Source of the DNA: Posidonia oceanica
Taxonomy: Eukaryota; Streptophyta; Magnoliopsida; Alismatales; Posidoniaceae
Assembly: GCA_037176725.1 (NCBI GenBank)
Contig: JAZBRS010000039.1
Location: 25,766,001-25,830,000 of the forward strand
Direction of reading: 5' to 3'
DNA length: 64,000 nucleotides
In this document: positions 44,101-56,574 of the stretch, piece after piece
How positions within the stretch are numbered: position 1 is the stretch's first letter
Layout of the letters: each line of letters starts with the position of its first letter
Translations under genes and position numbers: made by a program
Notes under the pieces: model-generated
The model's input: only the letters and a program-made list of their open reading frames with translations
Database searches by the model: none
Told to the model about the DNA's origin: nothing

Positions 44101-46883
44101 CCACTGGCAGCGTTCTGCTACAGTGGCCACTTCTCTGCGATTTCACTATGCTGTTATTTTTCTTAAGCAAGCTAATTTTGCCATAAATTGCATTTCTAAC
44201 TTTTGTTTTTATTTTATTGCATTCTGGTCCTGCCATCGTTTAATATTCATTTAAGTTTGAATTTAAATCATATGAAATTGCATGAAAAATCTAAAAAATT
44301 ATCTAATTGCTTTCCAATCCTTCTACTGTGTTTTCCTTTTAAATTTATTTTAGTTCAGGTCCTGTAGTTTCTTATTTTTGCACTTGAGTCCTTTAATTGA
44401 TAATCTCATTTAATATTCTAATTTTACCTTAGTAAATTGCATTTTCAAACCCTGCACTTTTCTTTATTTACATTTTAGTCATCTGATCTGTTAATCAATG
44501 CATTTATTTTTCATCTTTTCTTACTGCATTGCATTATTTCCCCATGCATTTTTATTTTGCACATAAGTCCCTCATTTGCATACACAGCATCTGCTTTTTA
44601 ACTTTTTTCCTTATAAAATTGCATTTTAGACCCTGCATGTTTTAAAATTACACATAGGTCCTCTGCATGTTTATAAAACTCATTTAAATGCATATTTTTG
44701 CTTATAAAATTGCATTTTAGACCCTACATATTTAAAAATTACACTTAGATCCACTGTTTAATTCACAGACCATTTAAAATCCCATGTTGTCCTTATAAAA
44801 TTGCATTTCAACCCCTGCATGTTTCAAAATTGCATGTTAATCCTTCACATGATTTCAAAACTTATTCGAATGCATGTTTACCTTATAAAATTGTATTTTA
44901 AACCCTGCATTTTGCAAAATTGCACTCAGACCCCCCAGTTTTCAAAAATCTTGCATATAAGCCCCTAACTTTTCAAAATCTTTGCATTTAGGTCCCACTT
45001 TTTCGAAACTTGCATATAGGTTCCTAAGTTTTCTGAAAAGTCATTCTTAGGTCCTTTCTTGCATCCCTGCATGCATCTGCACCCATGCATCTTTGCATTT
45101 GGCATTTTTGCATACACTTAAGCATACTTAGCTCCCATTTACATGGGAAGACTTGTTTTGCATACCCCCAGGACCTCCTTTACACCTAGATCCATTCTTC
45201 TCCCCTGTTCAGGCCCCTCTGCCTTGAAGCCAGCTTATCTTCAGATCTGGCCATCGGATCTTCTCAAACAAGCTACTTGGACAACCCCGGCGGAGTGCTC
45301 TTCCACATGGACCAAGCATTTCTCAAATCAAGCTTCAGATTTCCAAGGTAAGTCCTCCTGAACCCCTGCACAGCATTCATTTGCACACCATTTGCATTGC
45401 ATATATGGTTTTTGCTTTCTGTTTCCTCGAGCATATAGACTTGGATTCCCTCTTCTTATCTATCAACTTTGTCTCCTCTTTTCGTATACTCTCAGTGCAT
45501 TGTGTTGCATTTCCCCTGGATTCACCACTAATTGTGACTTTCTTCTCCCTTTTCCACAATCCGATCGCATCGTGAGCTTTTAGCAGCGTGCGAGACATAT
45601 CGTGGGATAGTTTGGTGGGAAATGGTCACAGAACAGTGGTAATCCCTCCGCTTGCTTTCCTTCCCCTTTGTAGGTCTTCACACCTACATTGCGTGGTCCT
45701 TAAACAGCATTCGTTCTCACACTTACGCTATTTGCTCTCCTTTGCTTCTCCTACTCTTCCTCCTTGCATCTACATCTGCATGGCCTTCTCGATGTTTTAT
45801 TCCGCTTTGTTTTGGCACCGTTTAGCATGCCCGCTTTTGTTTCTTGCACCGTTTTGTGTGCCCGCTTCTGTTTCTTGCATTGATTTGCATGCTCGCTTTG
45901 CTTTTGGCACCGTTTTGCATGCTGGCTTTGTTTCTCACACCATTTTGCGTGCATGTCTTGTTTTCTGCACCGTTTCGCGTGCTGCTTCTGTTTCTTGCAC
46001 CGTTTTGCATGCTGGCTTTGTTTTCCGTATCGTTTCACGTGCTACTTCTATTTCTTACACCGTTTTGTGTGCTAGCTTTGTTTCTCACACCATTTTGCAT
46101 GCATGTCTTGTTTTTTGCACTGTTTCACGTGCCGCTTCTATTTTTCGCACCGTTTTGCGTGTTGCTTCCGTTTCTCGCATTGTTTTACGTGTTTTATGCT
46201 GTTTTCTCTTGCATGTCGCCTGCATTGCTTGGTTTTACCACTGTTTTGCTTTTTACTTGCATTTGCATATAGGGTAGTGATGCTTACTGCCTGGAGTTCT
46301 TACGAGCCAGGTCTCGACCGGTTCGGAACACAGACAACGTTGCTGAGCACTTAGACTGCACGTTTACTTCCCTGCATTGCATTCCACCACTTAGAGCACA
46401 CCTTTGAGCATTCATATGGGCATTCATTGGCACTTAGGCATTCAAACCTGCATTTCCCTACGTATGCGAGCGTAAGCCAAGAAAGACCGATTCTCGGGCG
46501 TGTCAGGGGTGCCTAGCACCTTCCCCGCACGTAACAAGAGTCTTTGCCCAGTCTTTTGGCCTGCAATGACCATATTGCCCTTATCCTAGGCATGAGTCAT
46601 ATCATTTGCATGTGTTTTCCTTTGCATTGCTTTGCATTGCATCCTTTGCTTGGTTTTGCGTGTTAATCCACGCATTTCCCCTGGTTTTCCTTGTCTCCCG
46701 ATAATAGAGACGGTGGCGACTCTGAATTGTCTTATCTTCTTCTTTTCTTATCTTTTCTCCCCTATTTCAAGTGTTTTCGAGTTGAGCCTTCCTCCTCGGA
46801 CATAGCTGCTTATAGTGAGCCTGATCGGCGCACGCGAGCTTTTGGCAGTGTGCATGGACGATCTGAACACCGGGATTACTACA
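41159..46883 (+). mobile_element. 5' LTR of Element C, remainder
   Basis: It continues the LTR begun at 21508 and ends CGGGATTACTACA before the PBS. Features include an A-rich tract (41750-42420), GATAAAA at 42906, a candidate intron at 45348-46272 and the longest GTTTTGCGTGCC array of the five LTRs. Close to its end is CATGGACGATCTGAACACC, shared with D and absent from A and B, so the C and D LTRs are of one subfamily. Confidence 0.9.
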
Positions 46884-46884
46884 G

Positions 46885-46902
46885 TGGCGACTCCGATGGG
46901 GA
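46885..46902 (+). promoter_or_regulatory. Primer binding site, Element C
   Basis: TGGCGACTCCGATGGGGA differs at one base from the B site. It starts one base after the LTR. Confidence 0.85.
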
Positions 46903-48189
46903 TAGATAGACTCCGGCTTTCGCTTCTGGCTTTCGCTCGCTTGCTTTCGCAGCTCTGCTTGCCTTTGTGCCTCTTTTGCCTGTTTTGCTTGCTCTTCTGT
47001 GTTGAATCCTAGCAAGTCGCCTTATGGCTACTTTGCTTGGATTTTGCACCCCTCTCGGCTCCCTTGCCTTGGTTTTTGCTCTGTCTTGCTCTGCTTTGTT
47101 TCTGATTGCTTGTTTACTTACTTATTTCCTTGCTTCTGCTCTTATTTGCTTTACAACTTACCTGTCTTTATCTTCCTTTATCCTGCTTGCTCATTACTGC
47201 TTTATTCCCTGCACAATGCATGCCTACATACTTGTTTGGCAACAATGCATGCTTTTTGAACGATAAATGCTTCTTTCACACGCTTGCTATGTCACTACAC
47301 ACGCACATGCTCTGTATATATGCTTTTTGACATGATGAATGCTTTCTCTTCACTATCATGCTCACAAACACTCACACATGCCATGCACATGCCTTTTGCT
47401 TTGTTGTGTGATTGATTGCATGTCATGTTTGTCTGTCTCTTTCCCCTTTGCATATGCCATGCCTAGGACAGTAGAAACATGTTTGCTTCCCCATTTGCTT
47501 AATCTAAAAGCTACAATAAAGCTAAACAATAACATCTAAGCACAACTAAAGCCAATAACTTGCAATTTTCCCCCCTTTTTGGCTAATAAAATGCAAGTAA
47601 AAGACTCTAAAGCATTTTGCATGATTGATTCATCTTAGAAAGCATGCATCCTCTCTTCTGAGTCCACCCACAGTTTGCGAAGGACGGTCCCAACCTCTTG
47701 TTCCACTACTTCTGGCGTGGCCCGAGTTAGTCGGTCTGTCCCCTCTCGTCCAGGGGTCGTGTCGGTGTAGTGGAGAGTACTACCCACGCTTTGGCAGGGT
47801 CAGGGCCACCAACGCACCACCTTGTTATTTCCTCAGCTCTGGCTAGGAGTTCGACAGGGAACCTGCTATTTTCTGACCTGGAGTCTGTTTAAACCCATTA
47901 CCCTTGAGTGCGTCCTAGTAGGCCATCTACTTAGGACATGCATGGTGAGAGTGCACATCTTAGGACATTCATTTGCACGTATGCCATTCATGCCACCCCT
48001 AATAACTTTTTATTGCATACAACCTCTAGCGCCTTTACTCTTTTACAGGTAGACGTGGGATCTGCTGCCCGGACTCTGAGCGTCCTTCCTCTATCTCCGA
48101 GCTACTCGTCGCTTCCGACAGTAGTTCTCCTTTAGGTCTTGTATCTTTCTCTCTCGTCGCAGCCTCCCCTCACTTAGACTCGGTCAGCG
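46903..48189 (+). other. Leader of Element C
   Basis: CCTAGCAAGTCGCC at 47008-47021 is the anti-PBS sequence, 123 bp after the PBS start. The conserved pre-gag block is at about 47645-47895, and CTCTTTTACAG lies near 48048. No gene is seen. Confidence 0.7.
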
Positions 48190-50324
48190 ATGGCCTAGTC
48201 TGTCGTTGGGCTCCACTTTACCGTTGACTCGGAGGGGTTTACCACTTAGGTCCCTCCGGATTTCACTTCCATTCGCTCTGTGCCCTCTATGACACCAGGA
48301 TTCCATCCTCAGGCGTCTGGGGCACCCCAGTTTGCTGAGGGCCACTGGCAGACTTGCGTCCCTCCGGATCCGGTTGTCGAATCTGTCTCAATGACCGCCC
48401 CTTGCGCTCCGGAGGTGCCTCTGACCCCTTTGTCCCAGGGTTATGTCGCTCCTGACATCCCTTCTGCTGCGGCGACCTTTGCCTTAGGTTCCCGATCCCT
48501 TGAATCTGCCTCCCGGCCGGTCCTGCAATTCAGTGTTCCCACTCATGGGTCCCCTGAAGCGCGGTATCGGCACCTGATGGAGCTTGCCCATACACTGCAA
48601 GGTATGGCTCTATCAGTTCGACCCTCTTGCATTCCTATTGCCCATGAGGTTCCTCTACGGCCTGCTGTTGCACACACTACACCCCCGCCCCAGCTACACA
48701 CTACTTCGGTGATGGGGGCGGGCATCTGTCTCCTGCTTTTGCACAACACTTTGCACTGCATACAACTCCATTTCCTAGTGATCAGTCCCTCGGGCTGGTT
48801 GGAGCATAGTATCCCACTGGTTCACTGCCCGGCATCGCGCCTGCACAGCAACTGTTGCTCCAACAATCTGCACCACGCACTACACAGCATATTGTCTACC
48901 CATCTCCCTTGCATCAGGTTCAGAACTCAGCATACTTTCCTGCCTACATAGCACCACTGCACGGATACACCGACCATCCCATTGCTCCACCAGGCGATGC
49001 TATGGTAGATCCGGAGGAGCACTTAGGTGCGACCCACTCGGCGTATGTGGTCCCTGCCCCTGCTGCCTCACCTCCTGTGGTAGCCAATCCAGACCCCATC
49101 AATAACAGGATGGACGTTCTGGAGAAAGCACTACGTCTAGTGCAGGGTAAGGACCACCAGTCTTACCAGTTTCGTGACCTCTGTCTCTTTCCCGAGGCCG
49201 CACTCCCTTCGAAGTTCCGCATCCCAGTCTTCGATAAATACAATGGTAAAGGCTGTCCTATTTCACATCTGAAAATGTACTGCGGGGACCTTACTCAGCT
49301 TCAAGCTGATGAATGGCTCTTTATCCGCCTGTTTTAGAAGAGTTTAACCGGCCCCGCGCTCAAGTGGTTCACTTCCCTTGACATGGCAGCAGTTCGAACT
49401 TGGACTGATCTTTCTCAAGCCTTCCTTGAGCAGTATGCTTTCAACCTCGACTTGATCCCCAAGAGGGAGGATCTCGTTGCCATCCAGCAAAGGCCCCAAG
49501 AGCCATTCGGGGAGTATGTCGGTCGCTGGTGATCCTTAGCCACCCAGGTCAAAGATAAACCCTCCAAGGAGGATTCTATCGAGATGATCTTTAAAGGGGC
49601 ACTGCCAGCGATTGGGACTCTGCTTTGCATTCAGCACATCACTAGCCATGCATCGCTGATTAGGGCTGGCGTCCGCGTGGAAAGCTCGCTACGAAGTGGG
49701 CATTTCCCCGTACTTTCTGCATTGGCTAGGCAGGCCAACACCTCCAGCAATCGCCGCAGTAGCAACAACAACAACAACACTACTCGTGACTGCTCCACTC
49801 TGCTCACCGAGTTATGCACCGATCCTCCCGAAGAGCCTGCCCATGTAGAGAGTCAGCTAGACCCTTTTCTGCTAGAGCACACACCTAATTTTGCACCCAC
49901 GGAGCACATTGTCACCGTCGAGCCCGTGCATCACGTCGCACCCGCTCGGCAAGGACTCTATCAAGGGCAAAGACGACCTCGTTGGGCGGAGTGTGATTAC
50001 ACGCCTCTCCCCGAACCACTGAGCGTCATCTTCCCTCAAGTTGAGTCGCTCCTGAGACTCCCAGCTGTCCGTCCGTCACCAAACCCCCCTCCGTGGTGGC
50101 ATGATACGGATCAGTTCTGTAGTTTCCATCAGGCCACCGGGCACTTGACGGACAACTGCCTTACTCTCCGGGACGCCGTTCAACGCCTGATCGATCGCAG
50201 GATCATCAGCGTTGGCGAGCAGGAGCCAGTACTTACACATACACCTGCACCTGCACTTGCACACCTTAGTATAGCCAATCCTTCCTCAACTGGAACCTCG
50301 GGGATCTACCCCAATCTTTTCTGA
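48190..50324 (+). pseudogene. gag: gag, Element C (multiple stops and a frameshift)
   Basis: This is the closest relative of the B gag in the window. The third codon is already TAG (48196-48198; CAG in A, B and D). Further stops are TAG 48247-48249 (TGG in B), TAG 49335-49337 (CAG in B) and TGA 49530-49532 (CGC in B). One base of GGGGGCGCGGC is missing at about 48720, shifting the frame. The capsid-like block, the knuckle (CSFHQATGHLTDNC) and the short GIYPNLF end are still readable. The decay is heavier than in B, in keeping with C being the older insertion. Confidence 0.88.
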
Positions 50325-50711
50325 TTCTTGCCCTACCCCGGTGGATCCTTCTGTTCCCATCGGTGCAATCCCCTTTTCCTGTCTTTCCTGTCTCGTCCGA
50401 GGGACGCTCAGGGATGCAACAGCAGCGTCGACAGCAAGACCAAGTGCAGCGTCGTCCAAGTATTTCCTCCTCCAACTCTTGCAGCTCCAGTGCTCCCTGC
50501 ACAGCCGTCAGCAGCTCTAGTAGCCCCAGTGCTCCCTATACTGCCAACAGTGGATCTCACCAACAGCATCAGCAGCATCGGAGGGAAACCAGCGCCTCCC
50601 TCCTGAGGTTGCTGACAGGTAAGTCCTTCTTACCTCCCTTTTGTTTCCTGCATTGTCTATTCTTTTCGTTTTGTTTTGTTTTTGTGGTTTTTCACCTTGC
50701 CTAAAAATTAC
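50325..50711 (+). other. Post-gag region, Element C, up to the D insertion
   Basis: CAG-rich sequence related to 31205-31520 of B, with a strong donor-like site CTGACAG/GTAAGTCC at 50619. Similarity to B continues to the last bases before 50712. ATTAC (50707-50711) would be the left target duplication of D; the right side is outside the window. Confidence 0.6.
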
Positions 50712-53700
50712 TGTTGACACCCCATTTTGACAGGCTTGAATCAATTGGAACCCTCTAGTGACTTCTGGATCTAAATCGAGGTCCAAACCTACACATTCCT
50801 CTTCATCCTTCTTTCCAAAACAAGCCCAAACTTAACCTAGAATTACACCTCTTTCCCAAGCCCAAAACCTAACCAAAAACCATAGGAAAACTCACCATTC
50901 CCAACTTAGCAAACCTACCCAAAAATCCTCAAATTTTCAAACCAAAACTACTCCCAAAAACCCTAGAAAATCTAGGTAAAACTACCCTTTTTCTACATCT
51001 CAAAACCCTTCCAAAACTTTCCCCAAACCAAACCCAAACCCTAGGTCCAACACTAGAGATCCAAGGCCACACACTCCCCAATTTTCACCTCTTTTCTAAA
51101 CCTCTAACCCCTTCATTTCACCAAATTATCCTTTTCTCTCTCCTGGATTATTCTTTTCTCTCTCCTCTCTCTCTCTCTCTCCCCTGATTATCCTCCTTCT
51201 TTTCACTCCCTTCTCTCCCTTCTTCTTGCCTGGCTGTGGGCCCCCCTTGTGCATCTATCTCTTCTGAATCTTATTTGTATTTTTATCTTATTTTTAGCAT
51301 TTTATTTGGTTTTCTAAAAAATTATTTTCTTTCAACTCCTCTCTTTCTTCTTTACTCCTCCATTTCTCCCTTTTCTCCTTCCTTTTCCTTTTCCTTTTCT
51401 TTTCCTTCCTTCTACTAAATCTTCAAAAAACTATTAAAAACCTTCAAAACCCAAAAACAAAAGGAAAACAAACCAAAACCCTAAAAGAAATAATTAAAAA
51501 CATTAAAAAACAACAAAAAACAAAAACCTAACTAAATCTAACTAAAACTAAAAACTAAGAATGCAACTTAAAAAATGCAAAACAAACAAAAAGAAAATGC
51601 TGTAAAATCAAGGAAAAAACCAAAATGTAATCAAAACAAGCAAAAGAAAAAAAAAACCTACTAAAAACAATCAAGAAACAAATCCTAAAAGGAAAGAAAA
51701 CAATTAAAAAAATGCTAAGTCAAACTTAACTTAAAAGGAAACAATTTGAAAACCTAATTAAAAGGGAAAAAACAAACAATCAAAAATCTAAAAACACTCA
51801 ATTAATTAAAAACTTAACAAGGAAAAAACTCAACTAAACAAAAAAATATTAAAAAGAATTCAACAAACAAAATCAAATTTAAAACAAGACTTAAGCAAAA
51901 CCCTAAAAGACTAAAATAAAAAATCAAAAACCCACCCTAATTAATTTAAAAACAAACTTTAAAAAAATCCTAATTAAAAATCCCAACCTAACAAGAAGAA
52001 CTTAACTAAAGACAATTAAAAAATTTCAACAAACATTTAAAAACAAAATCAAGAAAACAAATTAAGGAAAACTTAAACCCTAAAAACTCAAATCAAACAT
52101 TAAAACTCTTCCGAATCCTAATTAACCAATTAAAAACAACCATTAAAAACCTAATCTAAAATCCTAACTTAAACACAAACACTCTAAAAACATTTTCAAA
52201 ACTTTTCCATTTTTAATTTTATTTTTATTTTATTTTAACTATTCTTCCTCTCCTTCCTTCCCCTTTCTTCCTTTCATCCTTTCTATTTATTTTTCTTTCT
52301 TTTTTCCTGGGCCCGGTTCGGCCCGTTCCCACCTAATCCTCCTTTCCCTCCTTCCTTCTTTCTTTCTTTTTCTTTTTCCTTCGCGCACAAGGCCCGGCCC
52401 ACGCCCGTAGCCTCCACCTTCCTCCCCCTTCTTCTTCTTCCTCAGTTCTCCTTCTTCTTCCCGCCAGCAACTTCCTCCTCTTCAAAAATTCAATTTCTTT
52501 CTTCCCCCTCGATCACCTCACCTCCAGCTCATCTCCTCCACTTTCAGCTCTCAGCGGCTTCTCCGGGGGCATTAATTGTCCGTCGCCTCCTATCGTCTTT
52601 CCCTCTACAGCAACTGCAGTAGCTGCAGCCCATGCCGGTGATTTCAAAAATCACAGCCCAGCGCGCTCCCCCGTTTGAGCTCCTGATAAAACCTCCATTC
52701 CTCTCGTCCTTCATCGCCTTTTTTCGTCTTCCAGAGAGAGTGAGAGAATCCGGAGCGAAAACTCACCTGAAATCCCCTCCTCTTCCCACTACAGAACAGC
52801 CCTCTTCCTCCTCTTTCATTTCATCCAAACCAGAGCATCCAGTGCCCTTTAAACTTCTCCCAATTCACCCCCTAATCTCACTCAGAAAACCAGCTTCACA
52901 GCCCTCCATTCCATAGCCCGAACCACCCTGAAACCACCCCCCGACACCACCTGAACCAACTCAGAACCCAACACCCCCTTTCTCAAAAATTCCCATCTCC
53001 TCAGTCCCTGGAATCCTTCCAAACTCCACCCAGAAACTCACTTGAACCCCACCTTCTCAGACCTCCTAAGCTCCACTCCAATAGCCCCTCACTGCCGGAG
53101 CCCTCCACTTCAAACACTTAACCCCATTCTCTGCCAGAAATCAACCCGACGACCAACCTTCCCGAGCACCCGAACACGCTCACGAACCCTCCAGCAAGCC
53201 ACCGGCACCGTTCGGTTGATCCAGAAGGTAGCAGACACCTTCACCCACCTCCGGCTACTTCTTGAGCACCCACTGAAGCAATTTTCTCCTCCAGGCTGCA
53301 AAACTTCGTTCCAGACGTCTAGCGAGCTCCGGAGTACATCACTGAGGAGATCCAGACGCTCCCGAGCCGTCGACAGCACCTGCAACCACGGGACGAACTC
53401 CGCCGGCGACCACTGAATCAGCTGACGTCGGGAGGACATCCCAGCCAACAAAAAAGGTACCACTCCTCCCCCCTTGCTTAATTTTCGTTCCAGCATGCTT
53501 TTCCGCATTTTAGAATAGAGTTTCCCTCCTTCTTCCGCTGGGTCGTCGCCACCGTCTCCTTTCTTCTCCAGCAAGCTCAGAGGTCGCCCCGTCGCTCCAG
53601 CTTGCAGAACTTGCTTCCGATCGCCGCCTGAGGACCACACGAGCTCCAAGAGCACGACCTTGCCTCCGGTTTCTCCTAGCGTCGTGCCGATCGTCCGGGT

Positions 53701-56555
53701 TGCCTCCGAACAGCTCTGCAGGCTCCGTCGTCTTCTCCGGCCATCCTCAGGCCATGTCATGCCTCGCCGACGCTGCACCAACCTCCACACGGCTTCGGAG
53801 CAGGTCGCCGATTGATCAGCGCATCCTCAGCCTCCCCTCTCCTCCTTTCTTGGCCACTGGTAGCAGTTGCTACTGTGGCCGCCCGTCTGTGTAAATACTG
53901 TTGTTTTATTTTTCCTTTGCCTAGCTATTTTGCCATTAATTGCATTTTCAGCTTTTGTTTTTAGTTTATTACATTCCAGTCCAGCCATCGTTTGTGATTC
54001 ATTTAATTCTGAATTTAAATCTTATTAAATTGCATGAAAAACTTAAAAAACTAATTAATTGCATGTTAGTCCTCCTACTGTATTTTCTTTTTAAGTTTAT
54101 TTTAGTTCAGGCCCTGTGGTTTTTCATTTTTGCATTTCAGTCATTCAGTTAATAATCTGATTTATTATCCCAATTTTACCTTAGTAAATTGCATTTTTTA
54201 TCCTGTACTTCTCGTTATTTGCATTTTAGTCCTCTCATCTGTTAATTAATGCATTCATTTTCATCTTTTCTTACTGCATTGCATTATTTCCCCCATGCAT
54301 TTTAATTTTTGCATATAGGTCCTCCATATTCATGCACAGCATCTGTTTTTTGCATTTTTTCCTTATAAAATTGCATTTTAGACCCTGCATGTTTAAAAAT
54401 TGCACATAGGTCCACTATTAATGCACAGACCATTCAAAAATCACATTTTTTTCCTTATAAAATTGCATTTTAGACCCTACATGTCTTAAAATTACACATA
54501 GGTCCTCTGCATGTTTATAAAACTCATTTAAATGCATATTTTTGCTTATAAAATTGCATTTTAGACCCTACATATTTAAAAATTGCACATAGGTTCTCTG
54601 TTTGCATTCACAGACCATTTAAGACCATATTTTTGCTTGTAAAATTGCATTTCAACCCTTGTATGTTTCAAAATTGCATGCTAATCCTCCACATGATTTC
54701 AAAACTTACTCTAATGCATGTTTACCTTATAAAATTTCATTTTAAACCCTGCATTTTGCAAAATTGCACTCAGACCCTCCAATTTTCCAAAATCTTTGCA
54801 TTTAGATCCCACTTTTTCAAAACTTGCACATAAGCTCCCATGTTTTCTGAAAAGTCATTCTTAGGTCCTTTTCTTGCGTTCCTGCATGCATTGCACTCAT
54901 GCATCTTTGCATTTGGCATTCTTGCACATACTTGAGCACATTTAGCTCCCATTTACATGGGAGGACCTGTTTTGCACATCCTTAGGACCTCCTGCACATC
55001 TAGATCCATTCTTCTCCCCTGTTCTGGCCCCTCTGCCTTGAAGCTAGGATATTTTTTGATCTGGCCGTCGGATCTTCTCAACCAAGCTACTTGGACGACC
55101 CCGGTGGAGCGCTCTCCAACATGAATCAAGCAATTCTCAGATTAGGCTTCAGATTCCCAAGGTAAGTCCTCCTGAACCCCTGCACAGCATTCATTTGCAC
55201 CCCATTTGCATTGCAAGCATTATTTTTGCTTTCTGATTTCCCGAGCATGTAGATTAGGACTCCCTCTTCTTATCTATCAACTTTGTCTCCTCTTTTTGCG
55301 TACTCCTAGTGCCTTGTGTTGTGTTTTCCATGGATTCACCACTAATTGCAACTTTCTTCTCCCTTTTCCATGATCCGATCGCATCGTGAGCTTTTGGCAG
55401 CGTGCGAGATACATCGAGGGACACTTTGGTGGAAATGGTCGCAAAACAGTGGTAATCCCTCCACTTGCTTCTCTTCCCCTTTGTAGGTCTTCACACCTAC
55501 TATGCGCGGTCCTTAAACAGCGTTCGTTCTCATGCTTATGCTGTTTGCTTCCCCTTTGCTTCTCTTGCTCTCCTCTTTGCATCTGCATTTGCATGGCTTT
55601 ATCGAGGTTTTATTTTGCCTGCTTTGGCACTATTTTGCGTGCCTGCTTCACTTTTTCACATCGTTTTGCATGCCACTCTCGTTTCATGCACCGTTTTGCG
55701 TGCTGACTTTGCTTTTTCGCACCATTTTACATGCCGCTCTTGTTTCTAGCACCGTTTTGCATGTTGGCTTTGCTTTTTTGCACTATTTTGTGTGTCGATC
55801 CTATTTTCTTGCACCGTTTAACGTGCCGCTTCCGTTTCTCATATCGTTTTGCACGTTTTACGTCGTTTTCTCTTGCATGTCGCCTACACTGCTTCGTTTT
55901 ACCGTCGTTTTGCTTTTTTGGCTTGCATTTGCATATAGGGTAGTGATGCTTACTGCCTAGAGTTCTCACGAGCCAAGTTTCGACCGGTTCGGAACACAGA
56001 CAGCGTTGCTGAGCACTTAGACTGCACGTTTACTTTCCTGCATTGCATCCCACCACTTAGAGCACACCTTTGAGCATTCATTCAGGCATTCATTGGCATT
56101 TAGGCATTCAAACCTGCATTCTCCAGCGTATGCGAGCGTAAGCCTAGAAAGACCGATTCTCGAGCGTGTCGGGGGTGCCTAACACCTTCCCTACATGTAA
56201 CAGGAGTCCTTGCCCAGTCTTTTGGCCCGTAATGACCATATTGCCCTTATCCTAGGCATGAGTCATCTCATTTGCATTCATTTGCATTTGTTTTCCTTTG
56301 CATTGCATCCTTTGCTTGGTTTTGCATGTTAACTCATGCATTTCCCCCAGTTTTCCTTGTCTCCCGATAATAGACACGGTGGCGACTCTGAATTGTCTTA
56401 TCTTCTTCTTTTCTTATCTTTTCTCCTCTGTTTTAAGTATTTTTGAGTTGAACCCTACTCCTCGGACATAGCCGCTTATAGTGAACCTAATTTCGATCGG
56501 TGCGCGCGAGCTTCTGGCAGTGTGCATGGACGATCTGAACACCGGGATTACTACA
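50712..56555 (+). mobile_element. 5' LTR of Element D, 5844 bp
   Basis: TGTTGACACCCC to CGGGATTACTACA. It has an A-rich tract (51420-52200), GATAAAA at 52685, a candidate intron 55162-55938 and the C-type end segment CATGGACGATCTGAACACC. Confidence 0.92.
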
Positions 56556-56556
56556 G

Positions 56557-56574
56557 TGGCGACTCTGCTGGGGA
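56557..56574 (+). promoter_or_regulatory. Primer binding site, Element D
   Basis: TGGCGACTCTGCTGGGGA, one base after the LTR, a tRNA-Arg type site with one change from B copy 1. Confidence 0.87.

Larger units (their letters stand above)
21508..50711 (+). mobile_element. Element C: gag-only element, interrupted by B (21644-41153) and by D (from 50712)
   Basis: C comprises 21508-21643 joined to 41159-50711. Its LTR starts TGTTGACACCCT at 21508. When B and one CACAC copy are removed, the sequence reads across the gap in line with the D LTR (CCTAGAATCACAC then CCCTTCCCAAGCCC, against CCTAGAATTACACC then TCTTTCCCAAGCCC in D). LTR, PBS, leader and a decayed gag follow. D interrupts C about 390 bp after gag, so the C 3' end lies beyond the window. 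Its internal sequence is closest to B. Confidence 0.88.
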
